This document shows positions 37,847 through 47,790 of a DNA stretch of 56,246 nucleotides, in pieces. Source of the stretch: an uncultured Ruminococcus sp. (GTDB taxonomy: Bacteria; Bacillota; Clostridia; Oscillospirales; Acutalibacteraceae); contig CAJOII010000021.1 of NCBI GenBank assembly GCA_905234535.1, positions 1-56,246 of the forward strand. The letters are read 5' to 3'. The translations under genes and the position numbers were made by a program. Position 1 is the first letter of the stretch. Each line of letters begins with the position of its first letter. A model generated the notes under the pieces. It made no database searches. It was not told where the DNA came from and saw nothing but the letters and a program-made list of their open reading frames with translations.

Positions 37847-38533
37847 TCAGCCCTTTTCATATCTCGATCTCAGCTTTTCGAGCGCCTTTTTCTCAATACG
37901 GGAGATATAAGATCGCGAGATGTTCATCCGCTTCGCCAGTTCTCTTTGCGTCAGAATATCTTTAGAGAATAAGCCGTAGCGGTAGATGATCACCTCTTTT
38001 TCTCTTTCTGTAAGTGTTTCCGTGATGTATTTAGATAGCTTTTGGATATTGATTTTGGTATCGATATCTTCATCAATGTTTTCATCCGATGCCATAATAT
38101 CCATCAGTGTCAGCGGATTGCCGTCCTTGTCGGTATCGATGGTATCGTTCAGAGATACATCCTGCGCGCTCTTCTTGTTATTTCGAAAATACATCAGGAT
38201 CTCGTTCTCGATGCAGCGAGATGCGTAGCTTGAGAGCTTGATGCTCTTCTCGGGGTCAAAGGTGTTGATCGCTTTGATCAGACCGATCGTGCCGATCGAG
38301 ACAAGATCATCCTGGATAGATGTATTCTGGTTATACTTTTTGATGATATGCGCGACAAGACGCAGATTGTGTTCGACAAGGATGTTCCGCGCTTTGATAT
38401 CTCCGTTTTTGACCTGTTCAAGATACTTTTTCTCCTCACTCTTATTAAGCGGCTTCGGGAATGTCTCGCTGTGAACGACATGAAGAATAAACAGAAACAG
38501 ATATTCGCCGATAAAAGATAAGAATTCTAACAT
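37847..38533 (-). CDS. sigK: RNA polymerase sporulation sigma factor SigK, uninterrupted
   Basis: MLEFLSFIGEYLFLF...KPLNKSEEKKYLEQVKNGDIKARNILVEHNLRLVAHIIKKY...TQRELAKRMNISRSYISRIEKKALEKLR. Confidence 0.9.
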   Translation of the reverse strand: MLEFLSFIGEYLFLFILHVVHSETFPKPLNKSEEKKYLEQVKNGDIKARNILVEHNLRLVAHIIKKYNQNTSIQDDLVSIGTIGLIKAINTFDPEKSIKLSSYASRCIENEILMYFRNNKKSAQDVSLNDTIDTDKDGNPLTLMDIMASDENIDEDIDTKINIQKLSKYITETLTEREKEVIIYRYGLFSKDILTQRELAKRMNISRSYISRIEKKALEKLRSRYEKG

Positions 38534-38535
38534 AA

Positions 38536-38569
38536 AACCACCTCTTGAAATTCTATTCAAGAAGTGGTT
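38536..38569 (-). promoter_or_regulatory. Hairpin whose 3' arm carries the sigK SD
   Basis: Minus strand: AACCACTTCTTGAA-TAGAAT-TTCAAGAGGTGGTT then TTATG; 14 pairs with one G-U. Confidence 0.75.
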
Positions 38570-38591
38570 CAAATTTGACATGATATTCGAT

Positions 38592-40181
38592 TTATTCGGC
38601 GTTGCCGAATTCCTGCAGAGAGAGTCCTTTGTTGTGCTCCAGAGCCCAGTCGATAGACCATTCGCTCCTGAATAATAAGAGCTTGTTCTCTTTGAAGTCA
38701 GCGACAACCTTCGTGTCAGACGCAAGATCGAGTTCTTTGTAATCAACGACATCGGAGGTGATCCAGCGAATGAACTGATACGGGGTGCTCTCCATGATGA
38801 TTTCGACATTGTATTCGTTCTCAAGACGGTATTTAAGGACATCAAACTGGAGTACGCCGACGACGCCGACGATGACCTCCTCCATACCGCTCTGAGGCTC
38901 ATGGAAGATCTGTATCGCACCCTCCTGAGCGATCTGGTTCATTCCTTTGACAAACTGCTTACGCTTCATGGTGTCCTTCTGGCGTACAAGAGCGAAGTGT
39001 TCGGGAGCGAAGGTCGGGATCCCCTTGAACTTGAACTTCTGCCCGACAGAGACGATCGTATCGCCGATGGAGAAGAGTCCCGGATCAAATACGCCGATGA
39101 TATCGCCGGCATACGCTTCGTCGACGATCTCCCTCTCCTGCGCCATGATCTGTTGGGGCTGGCTTAATTTCATCTTGCGGTCGCCCTGCACATGGTAGAC
39201 ATCCATATTCTTATCGAACCTGCCGGAGCAGATACGCATGAACGCGACTCTGTCGCGGTGGGCTTTATTCATATTCGCCTGAATTTTGAACACAAACGCG
39301 GAGAAAAAGTCCGACTCGGGAGCGATCAGCTCGTCCCCCGCCTCTCTCGGAAGCGGTCCTGTGGTGATAGACAAAAATTCCTTGAGAAACGGCTCAACGC
39401 CGAAATTCGTCAAAGCGGAACCGAAGAATACAGGAGTCAGCTCTCCCCTTCTGACCATATCAAGATCAAATTCATCCCCGGCGCCATCTAAAAGCTCTAT
39501 ATCGTCAAAGAGGCTGTCCTTCTGACCGTAGAAGAGCTTAGAGTCGAGATCGGGATCATCTAAGGACAAGAACTCGGTATCGACCTCTCGCTGACCGTTG
39601 TTGGCGGTATACGACATGATCTGTCTTGTTTTTCTGTCAAAAACGCCCTTAAACTCCTTGCCTGAGCCGATCGGCCAATTGACGGGACAGGTGTTGATCC
39701 CTAAGACATTCTCGATATCTTCAAGCAGATCGAAGGGATTCATCGCGTCACGATCCATCTTGTTGATAAAGGTGATGATGGGGATATGGCGCATGACGCA
39801 AACCTTGAAGAGCTTTTTTGTCTGATTCTCAACGCCCTTGGAGCCGTCGATTACCATCACAGCGGAGTCCGCAGCCATCAAAGTACGATAGGTATCCTCG
39901 GAGAAGTCTTGGTGTCCGGGAGTATCCAATATATTGATGCAGTAGCCATCATAGCGAAACTGCAGCACGGAAGAAGTGACGGAGATACCTCTCTGCTTCT
40001 CAATCTCCATCCAGTCCGAGACCGCGTGCTTGGCGGTTTTCTTCCCTTTGACAGAACCGGCTAAGTTGATCGCGCCGCCGTAAAGCAGGAGCTTCTCGGT
40101 CAGAGTAGTTTTGCCCGCGTCGGGGTGCGAGATAATCGCAAAGGTTCTGCGCTTTTCTATTTGACTTTTTAAATCACTCAA
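38592..40181 (-). CDS. prfC: Peptide chain release factor 3
   Basis: 529 aa; IISHPDAGKTTLTEKLLLYGGAI, DTPGHQDFSEDTYRTL. Confidence 0.93.
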   Translation of the reverse strand: MSDLKSQIEKRRTFAIISHPDAGKTTLTEKLLLYGGAINLAGSVKGKKTAKHAVSDWMEIEKQRGISVTSSVLQFRYDGYCINILDTPGHQDFSEDTYRTLMAADSAVMVIDGSKGVENQTKKLFKVCVMRHIPIITFINKMDRDAMNPFDLLEDIENVLGINTCPVNWPIGSGKEFKGVFDRKTRQIMSYTANNGQREVDTEFLSLDDPDLDSKLFYGQKDSLFDDIELLDGAGDEFDLDMVRRGELTPVFFGSALTNFGVEPFLKEFLSITTGPLPREAGDELIAPESDFFSAFVFKIQANMNKAHRDRVAFMRICSGRFDKNMDVYHVQGDRKMKLSQPQQIMAQEREIVDEAYAGDIIGVFDPGLFSIGDTIVSVGQKFKFKGIPTFAPEHFALVRQKDTMKRKQFVKGMNQIAQEGAIQIFHEPQSGMEEVIVGVVGVLQFDVLKYRLENEYNVEIIMESTPYQFIRWITSDVVDYKELDLASDTKVVADFKENKLLLFRSEWSIDWALEHNKGLSLQEFGNAE

Positions 40182-40289
40182 TGTAAAAACCTCATTATCA
40201 GAATTTGCCTTCCATATTTTACTATTATCTTATGGTAAAAGTCAATAAAAATAAGACTGAATTTTCTACATCAAAATGCACAAAAGTTA

Positions 40290-40318
40290 TTGACATTTCC
40301 CGCCTGTTTTATTATTAT
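40290..40318 (+). promoter_or_regulatory. Sigma-A-type promoter upstream of hemW
   Basis: TTGACA - 17 nt - TATTAT. Confidence 0.55.
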
Positions 40319-40369
40319 ATATATACAAATTAGATTTCATCTAAGTTTTTTCATATACCTTCCAAATCT

Positions 40370-40395
40370 GAGGCGGGAACTTTGGTTCCCGCCTC
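40370..40395 (+). promoter_or_regulatory. Strong hairpin in hemW leader
   Basis: GAGGCGGGAAC-TTTG-GTTCCCGCCTC, 20 nt before the ATG at 40415. Confidence 0.6.
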
Positions 40396-40414
40396 AACCC
40401 TTTTAGGAGTTTTT

Positions 40415-41524
40415 ATGTCAGACACAGGACTATATATCCATATCCCGTTTTGCAAAAGCAAATGCAATTACTGCAATTTCTTCAGCGTATGTCATCATGA
40501 GATCGACTATGATACCTATACCGCTCAAATGCTGGGTCTGATTGATAAATACGCTGAGCGTCATCAAAACAGATCGATCGATACCGTCTATTTCGGCGGA
40601 GGAACGCCTTCTGTTATAGGTACAAAGCGGCTGTGCCGGATTCTATCGGAGATAAAATCCGCTTTTAATGTCATCGATAATGCCGAGATCACCTTCGAAG
40701 CGAATCCTACCTCATCCGATTTGCTTGACTTCTCCCGCCTATATCAAGCGGGATTCAACCGTATCTCCTTCGGACTGCAATCGGCTGATCAAAATGAGCT
40801 TTCTGTCTTAGGAAGACAGCATACCGCCGAAGAAGCGAAGGCAGTTATTGAGACCGCGAAAGAAGCAGGTTTTCGAAATATCTCAATCGATATCATGCTC
40901 GCGATCCCGTATCAGACAGAAGAATCTTTACTGCGTACCATCAGCTTCTGCTATGAATGCGGTGTACAGCACATCTCCGCGTATATCCTGAAAATCGAAG
41001 AAGGCACGCCCTTCGATAAGATGAGAGACCGTTTAGAGCTGATCGATGAAGACAGCCAGGCATTGTTATATGAATTTACCGTGAGAGAGTTAGAACGCCG
41101 CGGCTATCATCAGTATGAGATCTCGAATTTCGCAAAGAACGGCTTTGAGAGCCGACATAATCTTCACTACTGGCACGACGAAGAGTATATCGGGCTCGGG
41201 CCATCCGCTCATTCTTTCATCGACGGAGAACGATATTATTACTCGAACAGCTTTGAGGATTTTTATAACGACAAAACAGTCTTTGAGTCACAGGGCGGAG
41301 ATCGGGAAGAGTATATCATGCTGGCGCTCAGGCTGAGAGAAGGTCTTATTTTTCAAAAATACGAAGAACGCTTCAAAGAAAAGATAGTCGATCAAATCCT
41401 CAAAAGAGCCTCTTCCCTGCTCAAAGAAAATTATATAGAGCTTGACGAGAAAAGCCTCAGACTGACGGTCAAAGGATTCTTGGTGTCGAATCTGATTATC
41501 GGATATTTGCTCAATAACACTTGA
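40415..41524 (+). CDS. hemW: Radical SAM heme chaperone HemW-like
   Basis: GLYIHIPFCKSKCNYCNFFSV; VYFGGGTPSVIG. Confidence 0.88.
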   Translation: MSDTGLYIHIPFCKSKCNYCNFFSVCHHEIDYDTYTAQMLGLIDKYAERHQNRSIDTVYFGGGTPSVIGTKRLCRILSEIKSAFNVIDNAEITFEANPTSSDLLDFSRLYQAGFNRISFGLQSADQNELSVLGRQHTAEEAKAVIETAKEAGFRNISIDIMLAIPYQTEESLLRTISFCYECGVQHISAYILKIEEGTPFDKMRDRLELIDEDSQALLYEFTVRELERRGYHQYEISNFAKNGFESRHNLHYWHDEEYIGLGPSAHSFIDGERYYYSNSFEDFYNDKTVFESQGGDREEYIMLALRLREGLIFQKYEERFKEKIVDQILKRASSLLKENYIELDEKSLRLTVKGFLVSNLIIGYLLNNT

Positions 41525-41568
41525 CAATACGAAGAAAACAAAGTAAAATAGTCCTTGCAAATAAATAC

Positions 41569-41657
41569 GGAGATGTATCGAAGTGGTCATAACGGGCCTG
41601 ACTCGAAATCAGGTAGTCCTCACGGGCTCGTGGGTTCGAATCCCACCGTCTCCGCCA
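41569..41657 (+). tRNA. tRNA-Ser(CGA), CCA encoded
   Basis: Acceptor GGAGATG/CGTCTCC, anticodon loop CTCGAAA, long variable arm, T-loop TTCGAAT. Confidence 0.93.
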
Positions 41658-41660
41658 AAG

Positions 41661-41695
41661 CAAGACAGAGGCTCCATTATGGTACCTCTGTCTTG
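41661..41695 (+). terminator. Terminator after tRNA-Ser
   Basis: CAAGACAGAGG...CCTCTGTCTTG. Confidence 0.7.
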
Positions 41696-41755
41696 TGTAT
41701 TTAAGTGGACTTTATTGATGTGAAATAAATCATTACGACAAGAGCAGGTGAGTTG

Positions 41756-42388
41756 ATGAACTTATGGTCTGAAAATAAACACGCTGACTGGAAAAAAATT
41801 GAGCAGGAGAAATATTCTCACTATGTTCCGAACGCTACCCGAAAGATTGAAGAAGAGATCGAGAACATCAAATTCGATGAGCTGAAGATCCATTCTGATG
41901 AACAGTTCTTCACTTTTCTTAAAGAAAAGTATTATCCGTGGAAATATACCGACGGCAGATGGCTAAAGAACAACCTCAAGCATCTGGAATATTATCGGGA
42001 TCATATGGAAGAGCTCTCGCTGATTCGGCGCGCGCTGTTCTCCTTTACCCCATCGGATATCGAGCTGGGTTTTAAGATCGCGATGCTGATCAAGGGTCTC
42101 GGAACAGCGGGTGCGTCAGGTCTGCTGTCTATTCTGTATCCTGAACACTTCGGAACGGTCGACCAATTTGCAGCAGTTGCGCTGAATAAGACAAAGACAT
42201 TTGAACGATCATTTAATCCTGATAAGATCACTCTGAGTGATGCGCTCGATATGGAACGAATCATGATCGTTAAAGCGAACAAACTCAATCATGCAAACAA
42301 CATCAATTACTGGACGCCGAGAAAGGTTGACAAGGTACTGTGGACCATCGGACATCCGGATAAAGAAAACGAGCGCTACTTTCTGTAA
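41756..42388 (+). CDS. Hypothetical protein with HhH/DNA-glycosylase-like segment
   Basis: MIKGLGTAGASGLLSILYPEHFGTVDQFAAVAL and C-terminal WTPRKVDKVLWTIG; SD GCAGGTGAG; start 41753 or 41756. Confidence 0.5.
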   Translation: MNLWSENKHADWKKIEQEKYSHYVPNATRKIEEEIENIKFDELKIHSDEQFFTFLKEKYYPWKYTDGRWLKNNLKHLEYYRDHMEELSLIRRALFSFTPSDIELGFKIAMLIKGLGTAGASGLLSILYPEHFGTVDQFAAVALNKTKTFERSFNPDKITLSDALDMERIMIVKANKLNHANNINYWTPRKVDKVLWTIGHPDKENERYFL

Positions 42389-42402
42389 CGCTCGTATGTT
42401 TT

Positions 42403-43197
42403 TTATTTTACGACGATTGCCTGAGTGCCGAGACGCTCATAGCGCTCTTCGGTGAGAGCTCTCTCAAACTGAGAGACATCACCCGCGCAGGAGTCAGCAA
42501 AGTAATAGTACTCCTCATCATAGCCGATCAGAACTAAACAGTGCTCATTTTGCAGCCACCAGACAGTGTCGCCCTTTTGTGATTTCGCGTTCTCGTCGGT
42601 GTATACGACCGTCCAGGACGCTTTTTCATACGGCTCCGCCATGTCGACCGTTCCCCACACCATGACGGGGATATCATGATCAATGTACTCTTTGCATAAG
42701 CTCTCTAAGGACTGTCCGTCCAGCGGATATGCTGTTAAAGAGGACTTCTGAGAGTTCAAGTAGCTGTTCATCGATTTCGCCATTGCAGGAGCATAGATCC
42801 CATAGCCCTCATACGGAGTTCCGGCAAAAGCGGAATACATATCGGGACCGTAGCGGTTGCCTGCATCATCATAGTAGATATCGCTGCATATCAGATAGTT
42901 ATCCGCAAAACCAACCTCATCGATCTTAAAGCCGAGATACTGTAAGAGCATCGTGCAGGCATAGGTCTCGCATCCCGAGCTGAGCGTCTGTTGAGCGATC
43001 ACGGGAACACCTTCGATATAATGGGTATTAGCCGGCTCAGTAGCAGCCTCGGTGACAGTCTCCGGTTGTGCCGCGGACGCAGTATCGCTGATAGCCTCTT
43101 TCTCTGGAAGGTTCAGTGAAACGATGATGCTGACAACGACCAACACGGCATATGCGATGATAATGATTTTGGTTAACGATAAAAATTTGGGTTTCAT
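42403..43197 (-). CDS. C39-family (papain-like) secreted peptidase
   Basis: N-terminal TM, IEGVPVIAQQTLSSGCETYACTMLLQYLGF, HCLVLIGYDEEYYYFADS. Confidence 0.82.
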   Translation of the reverse strand: MKPKFLSLTKIIIIAYAVLVVVSIIVSLNLPEKEAISDTASAAQPETVTEAATEPANTHYIEGVPVIAQQTLSSGCETYACTMLLQYLGFKIDEVGFADNYLICSDIYYDDAGNRYGPDMYSAFAGTPYEGYGIYAPAMAKSMNSYLNSQKSSLTAYPLDGQSLESLCKEYIDHDIPVMVWGTVDMAEPYEKASWTVVYTDENAKSQKGDTVWWLQNEHCLVLIGYDEEYYYFADSCAGDVSQFERALTEERYERLGTQAIVVK

Positions 43198-43332
43198 ATG
43201 TACACCTGAACCACAATAAATGTTGAAGTACAGATATTATAGCACAACCGGATTCATAAATTCAATATTTAATTTGACATTCCTATCCGATCAAGATATA
43301 ATAATAAAAAACGATAAAGGGAGATTGTTATT

Positions 43333-43548
43333 ATGGCTTCAAGCTTAAAAGATTCTTGGAAAGAAACCGGCAAAGGTTTAGGTCACGCGTTCAAAGACTT
43401 AGGCAAGACAGTCGTCAAGACCGTTGAAAAAGGCGTCAATGAAGCAGTAGACTGGGCAGACAGAGAAGACGCGAAGATCTGCCAAAACTGCAACACCGCT
43501 AATCCTCCTGAGAGCAAGTTTTGTTCCTCCTGCGGAAAAGAACTGTAA
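43333..43548 (+). CDS. Small amphipathic-helix/zinc-ribbon protein
   Basis: 71 aa; CQNCNTANPPESKFCSSCGKEL C-terminus; SD AGGGAGA. Confidence 0.7.
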   Translation: MASSLKDSWKETGKGLGHAFKDLGKTVVKTVEKGVNEAVDWADREDAKICQNCNTANPPESKFCSSCGKEL

Positions 43549-43566
43549 AAGATAACGATTATGAAA

Positions 43567-43595
43567 GACCGCACCCGAAAATCTCGGATGCGGTC
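43567..43595 (+). terminator. Bidirectional terminator
   Basis: GACCGCA...TGCGGTC. Confidence 0.65.
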
Positions 43596-43599
43596 ACTT

Positions 43600-44073
43600 T
43601 TATGTTTCGTTCGATGTGCTTTTTGAAAAGACTTCGTGAGAGATCAGATTATCCTTCGCGTCATAGCGATAGATCTCTGAGATCACACCGTTTTCAAAAA
43701 GTGTGATGGTGTAGCCGTCACTCATGGTAACATAGGATTCTTTGCTTTTCTCGCCGTTGTCATCGTATTCATACTCATAGTAGAATTTCCCGATGCCGTC
43801 GGCGCCGTAGGTGGATTCCTTGATGAGTCTCTGATCTGAATCATACTCATAAATCACATAGTGATCGTAGTTATCGTCAGCGTCAAAGACATCAAGACGG
43901 GAGAGCAGCCCTTCGGTATTGTGAAATTCTCTCTCGTATCCCGTAAGGACTCCGTCGTCGGAATAGACCGGATACTTTCTGCCGTCTTCCCTCTTCTCAG
44001 AATCAGAGCAAGCGCTCAACAGCAATCCGAAAACCAGAATACAGCAAAGAATAGGAATCAGCCGTCTGATCAT
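43600..44073 (-). CDS. Putative lipoprotein with YD-like repeats
   Basis: Lipobox [32 protein letters not shown]. Confidence 0.65.
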   Translation of the reverse strand: MIRRLIPILCCILVFGLLLSACSDSEKREDGRKYPVYSDDGVLTGYEREFHNTEGLLSRLDVFDADDNYDHYVIYEYDSDQRLIKESTYGADGIGKFYYEYEYDDNGEKSKESYVTMSDGYTITLFENGVISEIYRYDAKDNLISHEVFSKSTSNET

Positions 44074-44768
44074 TTTGCTTTTGCGGGGAGCTTGATGGCG
44101 CTGCCGCGCTTGTCGATCGAAACCTCACCCACGACATCGGTGCCGTAGATGCGGTCGCCGGCATCGCCGAGACCGGGCAGAATGTAGCAGTTTTCGTTCA
44201 GCTTCTCATCCTTGGCTGCGCAGAAGATCTGAACATCGGGGTGCGCCTTTGAGAGCGCTTCGATGCCTTCGGGAGCGGCAATAATGCAAAGGAACTTGAT
44301 CGAGCGCGGGTTGGAACGCTTGATGATGTCAATCGCGTCAACTGCGGAACCGCCTGTCGCAAGCATAGGATCCAGGACAAATACATCTCTCTCCTCGATA
44401 TCACCGGGGAGCTTGTTGTAATACTCAACAGGCTTATGGGTGACTTCGTCTCTGTAGAGACCGATATGACCGACCTTCGCAGCGGGTACTAAGGTGAGCA
44501 TCGCGTCAAGCATACCGCAGCCTGCTCTGAGGATCGGAACGAAGGCGAGCTTTCTGCCGGCGATCTTCTTCGCAACCATCGGCGCCATCGGCGTTTTGAT
44601 GTTGACATCCTGCAAAGGAAGGTCGCGAGTGGCCTCATAGCACATCAGCATCGAGATCTCGGAGATCAGTTCGCGGAACTCTTTGGTGCTGGTATTCTCA
44701 TCACGCAGGATCGCGAGCTTATGCTGCATCAGCGGATGGTCAAAAACAGTAACTTGATTGTTCATCAT
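44070..44768 (-). CDS. upp: Uracil phosphoribosyltransferase
   Basis: [43 protein letters not shown]. Confidence 0.95.
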   Translation of the reverse strand: MMNNQVTVFDHPLMQHKLAILRDENTSTKEFRELISEISMLMCYEATRDLPLQDVNIKTPMAPMVAKKIAGRKLAFVPILRAGCGMLDAMLTLVPAAKVGHIGLYRDEVTHKPVEYYNKLPGDIEERDVFVLDPMLATGGSAVDAIDIIKRSNPRSIKFLCIIAAPEGIEALSKAHPDVQIFCAAKDEKLNENCYILPGLGDAGDRIYGTDVVGEVSIDKRGSAIKLPAKAK

Positions 44769-44808
44769 AATTCCTTCTTTCTTATATTTTCAAATAATGA
44801 TTGACTGA

Positions 44809-45258
44809 TTATAACTTGAAAGAGCCGTTCTCGATATCAGTGATCATATCGACTCGCTTCTGATGTCTTCCGCCTTCAAAAACCGTATTCAGGAAGATAG
44901 AGGCGAGCTTGACCGCTTTTTCCTCATCAATCACTCTGCCGCCCATACAGAGGATATTCGCGTTATTATGGCGTCTGGTCATCTCGGCACAGAACTCGTC
45001 CGATACGACGGCGGCGCGGATCCCTTTGACCTTGTTCGCCGCCATCGAGATACCGATGCCGGTGCCGCAGCACAGGATTCCAAGCTCCGCTTCACCGTCG
45101 GCAACAGCAGTAGCCACCTTATAAGCAAAAACAGGGTAATCTACGCTTTCTTCACTGTAACAACCGAAGTCTTTATATTCGATATTATTTTCTTTTAAGT
45201 AATTGATAACAGCATTCTTGAGGTTAATGCCGCCGTGGTCACAGCCTAAAGCGATCAT
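44809..45258 (-). CDS. rpiB: Ribose 5-phosphate isomerase B
   Basis: MIALGCDHGGINLKNAV; LCCGTGIGISMAANK. Confidence 0.95.
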   Translation of the reverse strand: MIALGCDHGGINLKNAVINYLKENNIEYKDFGCYSEESVDYPVFAYKVATAVADGEAELGILCCGTGIGISMAANKVKGIRAAVVSDEFCAEMTRRHNNANILCMGGRVIDEEKAVKLASIFLNTVFEGGRHQKRVDMITDIENGSFKL

Positions 45259-45266
45259 AATATCGT

Positions 45267-45965
45267 TTATCCTTTCTGATTTTGTCGTTCTCTCTCAGCT
45301 TGAGACAGACGAAGATATGAGGGAGTTATCTGCGCGCTGTTCAGAATCTCACCTTTTTGATATTTCAATGAAGCGATCAATGCGGTAGAGGACGCGTTCT
45401 GATATCGGATATTCTCCGAAGCAAGAAAAATGCGTTCAACTTTTTTCGCAGCATCAAAGACAAGCTTAGCTCCGTCTCCAAGCAGACAGATCCGCTCATC
45501 AATTCCTTCAAGCTCTGATAAGAGATCATCAACAGAGATTGCTCTGTCATCGCAGATACGCTCCACTGTACCGTTTTTAACGCGAAACAGCGCATTATAA
45601 ACCTGATTCCTTCTTGCATCCATACAGGCGCATACAATGCCGTCAAAGTCAAGCGTATTGTACGCCATGCTCTCCAAAGTGGAGACCGCGACACAGGGCT
45701 TATCTTCGGCGTATGCCATTCCCTTAACTGCGGAGACGCCGATCCTTACACCGGTAAAGGATCCGGGGCCGTTATTCACGGCGAAGAGATCGACCTCGTC
45801 CATGCTCCTGCCGGTGACTTTGAAAACAGAGTCGATCATAGAGACCAGCGTCTGGCTGTGGGTCAGCTTGGTATTGATAAAGTAATCCGCGAGAATCCTG
45901 TCTTCATATAAGCAAACAGAAGCAGGAGTAGCGGTAGAATCAACAGATAGTATCAGCATATTCAT
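45267..45965 (-). CDS. tsaB: tRNA t6A modification protein TsaB
   Basis: LILSVDSTATPASVCLYE; VNNGPGSFTGVRIGVSAVKGMA. Confidence 0.93.
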   Translation of the reverse strand: MNMLILSVDSTATPASVCLYEDRILADYFINTKLTHSQTLVSMIDSVFKVTGRSMDEVDLFAVNNGPGSFTGVRIGVSAVKGMAYAEDKPCVAVSTLESMAYNTLDFDGIVCACMDARRNQVYNALFRVKNGTVERICDDRAISVDDLLSELEGIDERICLLGDGAKLVFDAAKKVERIFLASENIRYQNASSTALIASLKYQKGEILNSAQITPSYLRLSQAERERQNQKG

Positions 45966-46377
45966 CCATCCCGTCTATGGCGATGACGCGCGTGTTCTCA
46001 TCATCGGTTTTAGAGATCTTGATCCTGACAGCGCTTTCGTCAAGCTCGCTCTCAATATTTTCGCTCCATTCGATCACTATGATCCCGCTTTGAAGATAAT
46101 CATAATAACCGGTGGAGTAAAGCTCGTCCTCGGTATGGATGCGATACATATCAAAATGATAGACCACAAACCGTCCGCTGTATTCGTTGACGATCGCAAA
46201 AGTCGGGCTGTGGACTTCATCAATACCCAGTTCTTCGCACAAGCCTCTGGTGAATGCAGTCTTGCCAGCGCCGAGATCCCCGAAGAGCGCGATAATCTCG
46301 TCACCCTTTAATATAGAAGCGATCCTCTTCCCTATCTCTTCTGTGTCTTTTACGGAATGTGAAGTTAATTCTATCAT
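45940..46377 (-). CDS. tsaE: tRNA t6A modification ATPase TsaE
   Basis: ALFGDLGAGKTAFTRGLCEELGI; SPTFAIVNEY; IEWSENIES. Confidence 0.93.
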   Translation of the reverse strand: MIELTSHSVKDTEEIGKRIASILKGDEIIALFGDLGAGKTAFTRGLCEELGIDEVHSPTFAIVNEYSGRFVVYHFDMYRIHTEDELYSTGYYDYLQSGIIVIEWSENIESELDESAVRIKISKTDDENTRVIAIDGMDEYADTIC

Positions 46378-46560
46378 AATCCTCCGCTGTCCTACGATCT
46401 CTTCTGTCTTTACTAAATTCATATTGTAACACAATCCCAACCTCCCATAATGCCACAGGGATAATATAAAAAATTTTGTTACGAAATTAAAACTTGATAT
46501 TGTATGGCGAATTCTATATAATAAATGAGAAAATGAAATGCGTTTTGATCATTAGGATGT

Positions 46561-47745
46561 GTGAAGTTGAGAGCTTTTTTCAAAAGAATCGGAAAATTTT
46601 TTACAAAAACCGATATCCTGCTGTGGCTGCTGACGATCGCCGCGGTAGTCTACAGCCTTTTTCTGATACATTCCATGCAGAGAGCATATGAATATAATTA
46701 TCTTACCTCTCAGGTGCTCGCGATCGCGATGGGCTATGTTGTGGCGGTTATAATCTCTGTCATTGATTACGAGAAAATCTCGCGGCTGTGGTGGATGTTC
46801 GCAATGATTTCGATCGTTATGCTCGGACTGGTATTCTTTATCGGTGTGACCGTTGAAGGTACCGATGATACCGCGTGGATCAACCTGCCGTTCGGACTGT
46901 CCTTTCAGCCGTCTGAGATCATCAAGGTGCTGTTCATCATCACATTCTCCAAGCATATGACTTTTTTGCATCAAAAAGACAGACTCAAGAGCTTTTTGGG
47001 CGTCATGAGTCTTGTGATCCATATGGCGATCCCTGTGGTACTGATCCATATGCAGGGTGACGACGGCACGGTACTGGTGTTCATTTTTATATTTATCATT
47101 ATGACCTTTGTCGGCGGTGTACAGCTGAGATATTTTTTGATCATGCTGCTGCTCCTCGCCGCGGGGGTTCCGCTGATCTGGAACTATATCTTAAATGACG
47201 AACATAAAGCGAGATTCACCGCTATTTTTGATATCGACGGCAACGCGATGGAGAATTACGGCTGGCAGCAATATCAGGGAAAGGTTTCAGTCGCTTCAGG
47301 ATCGCTCAATGGATACGGACTCGAAAAGGGCGCGAGAGTCGCTTCCGGAATCGTCCCCGAACAGGAGAACGACTTTATCCTGACGGTCGCCGGAGAGGAG
47401 CTCGGCTTTATCGGCTGTACGCTGCTCTTCCTGATCCTGCTTTTGATCTGCATCAAAATCATGATGAACGCGATGTCATCGAGAGATTATCTCGGAAAGA
47501 TGATCTGTGTCGGCGTGTTCGCGATGATCGCGGTACAGTCTGTGGTGAATATCGGAATGGTGCTGGGACTTCTTCCCGTGATCGGTATTACGCTGCCGTT
47601 CTTCTCCTCGGGAGGAACATCCGTACTCTCTATCCTGATAAGTATCGGGTTAGTGATCAGTGTCTATTATCATAAAAATGACATCGACACCGAAGAAGGT
47701 GTTCTCAAAGATAAAAAGTATAAATACATGAGATCTTACTATTGA
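46561..47745 (+). CDS. FtsW/RodA/SpoVE family SEDS protein (RodA-like)
   Basis: 394 aa; FQPSEIIKVLFIITFSKHM; IVPEQENDFILTVAGEELGF; ITLPFFSSGGTS; GTG start. Confidence 0.88.
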   Translation: MKLRAFFKRIGKFFTKTDILLWLLTIAAVVYSLFLIHSMQRAYEYNYLTSQVLAIAMGYVVAVIISVIDYEKISRLWWMFAMISIVMLGLVFFIGVTVEGTDDTAWINLPFGLSFQPSEIIKVLFIITFSKHMTFLHQKDRLKSFLGVMSLVIHMAIPVVLIHMQGDDGTVLVFIFIFIIMTFVGGVQLRYFLIMLLLLAAGVPLIWNYILNDEHKARFTAIFDIDGNAMENYGWQQYQGKVSVASGSLNGYGLEKGARVASGIVPEQENDFILTVAGEELGFIGCTLLFLILLLICIKIMMNAMSSRDYLGKMICVGVFAMIAVQSVVNIGMVLGLLPVIGITLPFFSSGGTSVLSILISIGLVISVYYHKNDIDTEEGVLKDKKYKYMRSYY

Positions 47746-47756
47746 TCATAAAAGTG

Positions 47757-47786
47757 AAGGCAGAAAGCGTAAGAGCTTTCTGCCTT
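47757..47786 (+). terminator. Bidirectional terminator
   Basis: AAGGCAGAAAGC...GCTTTCTGCCTT. Confidence 0.65.
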
Positions 47787-47790
47787 GATT

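Noticed and set aside
37847-38920. Long form of the sigK ORF extending to 38920
   Set aside because: The upstream 387 nt are antisense to prfC and low-complexity; SigK begins at the ATG at 38533
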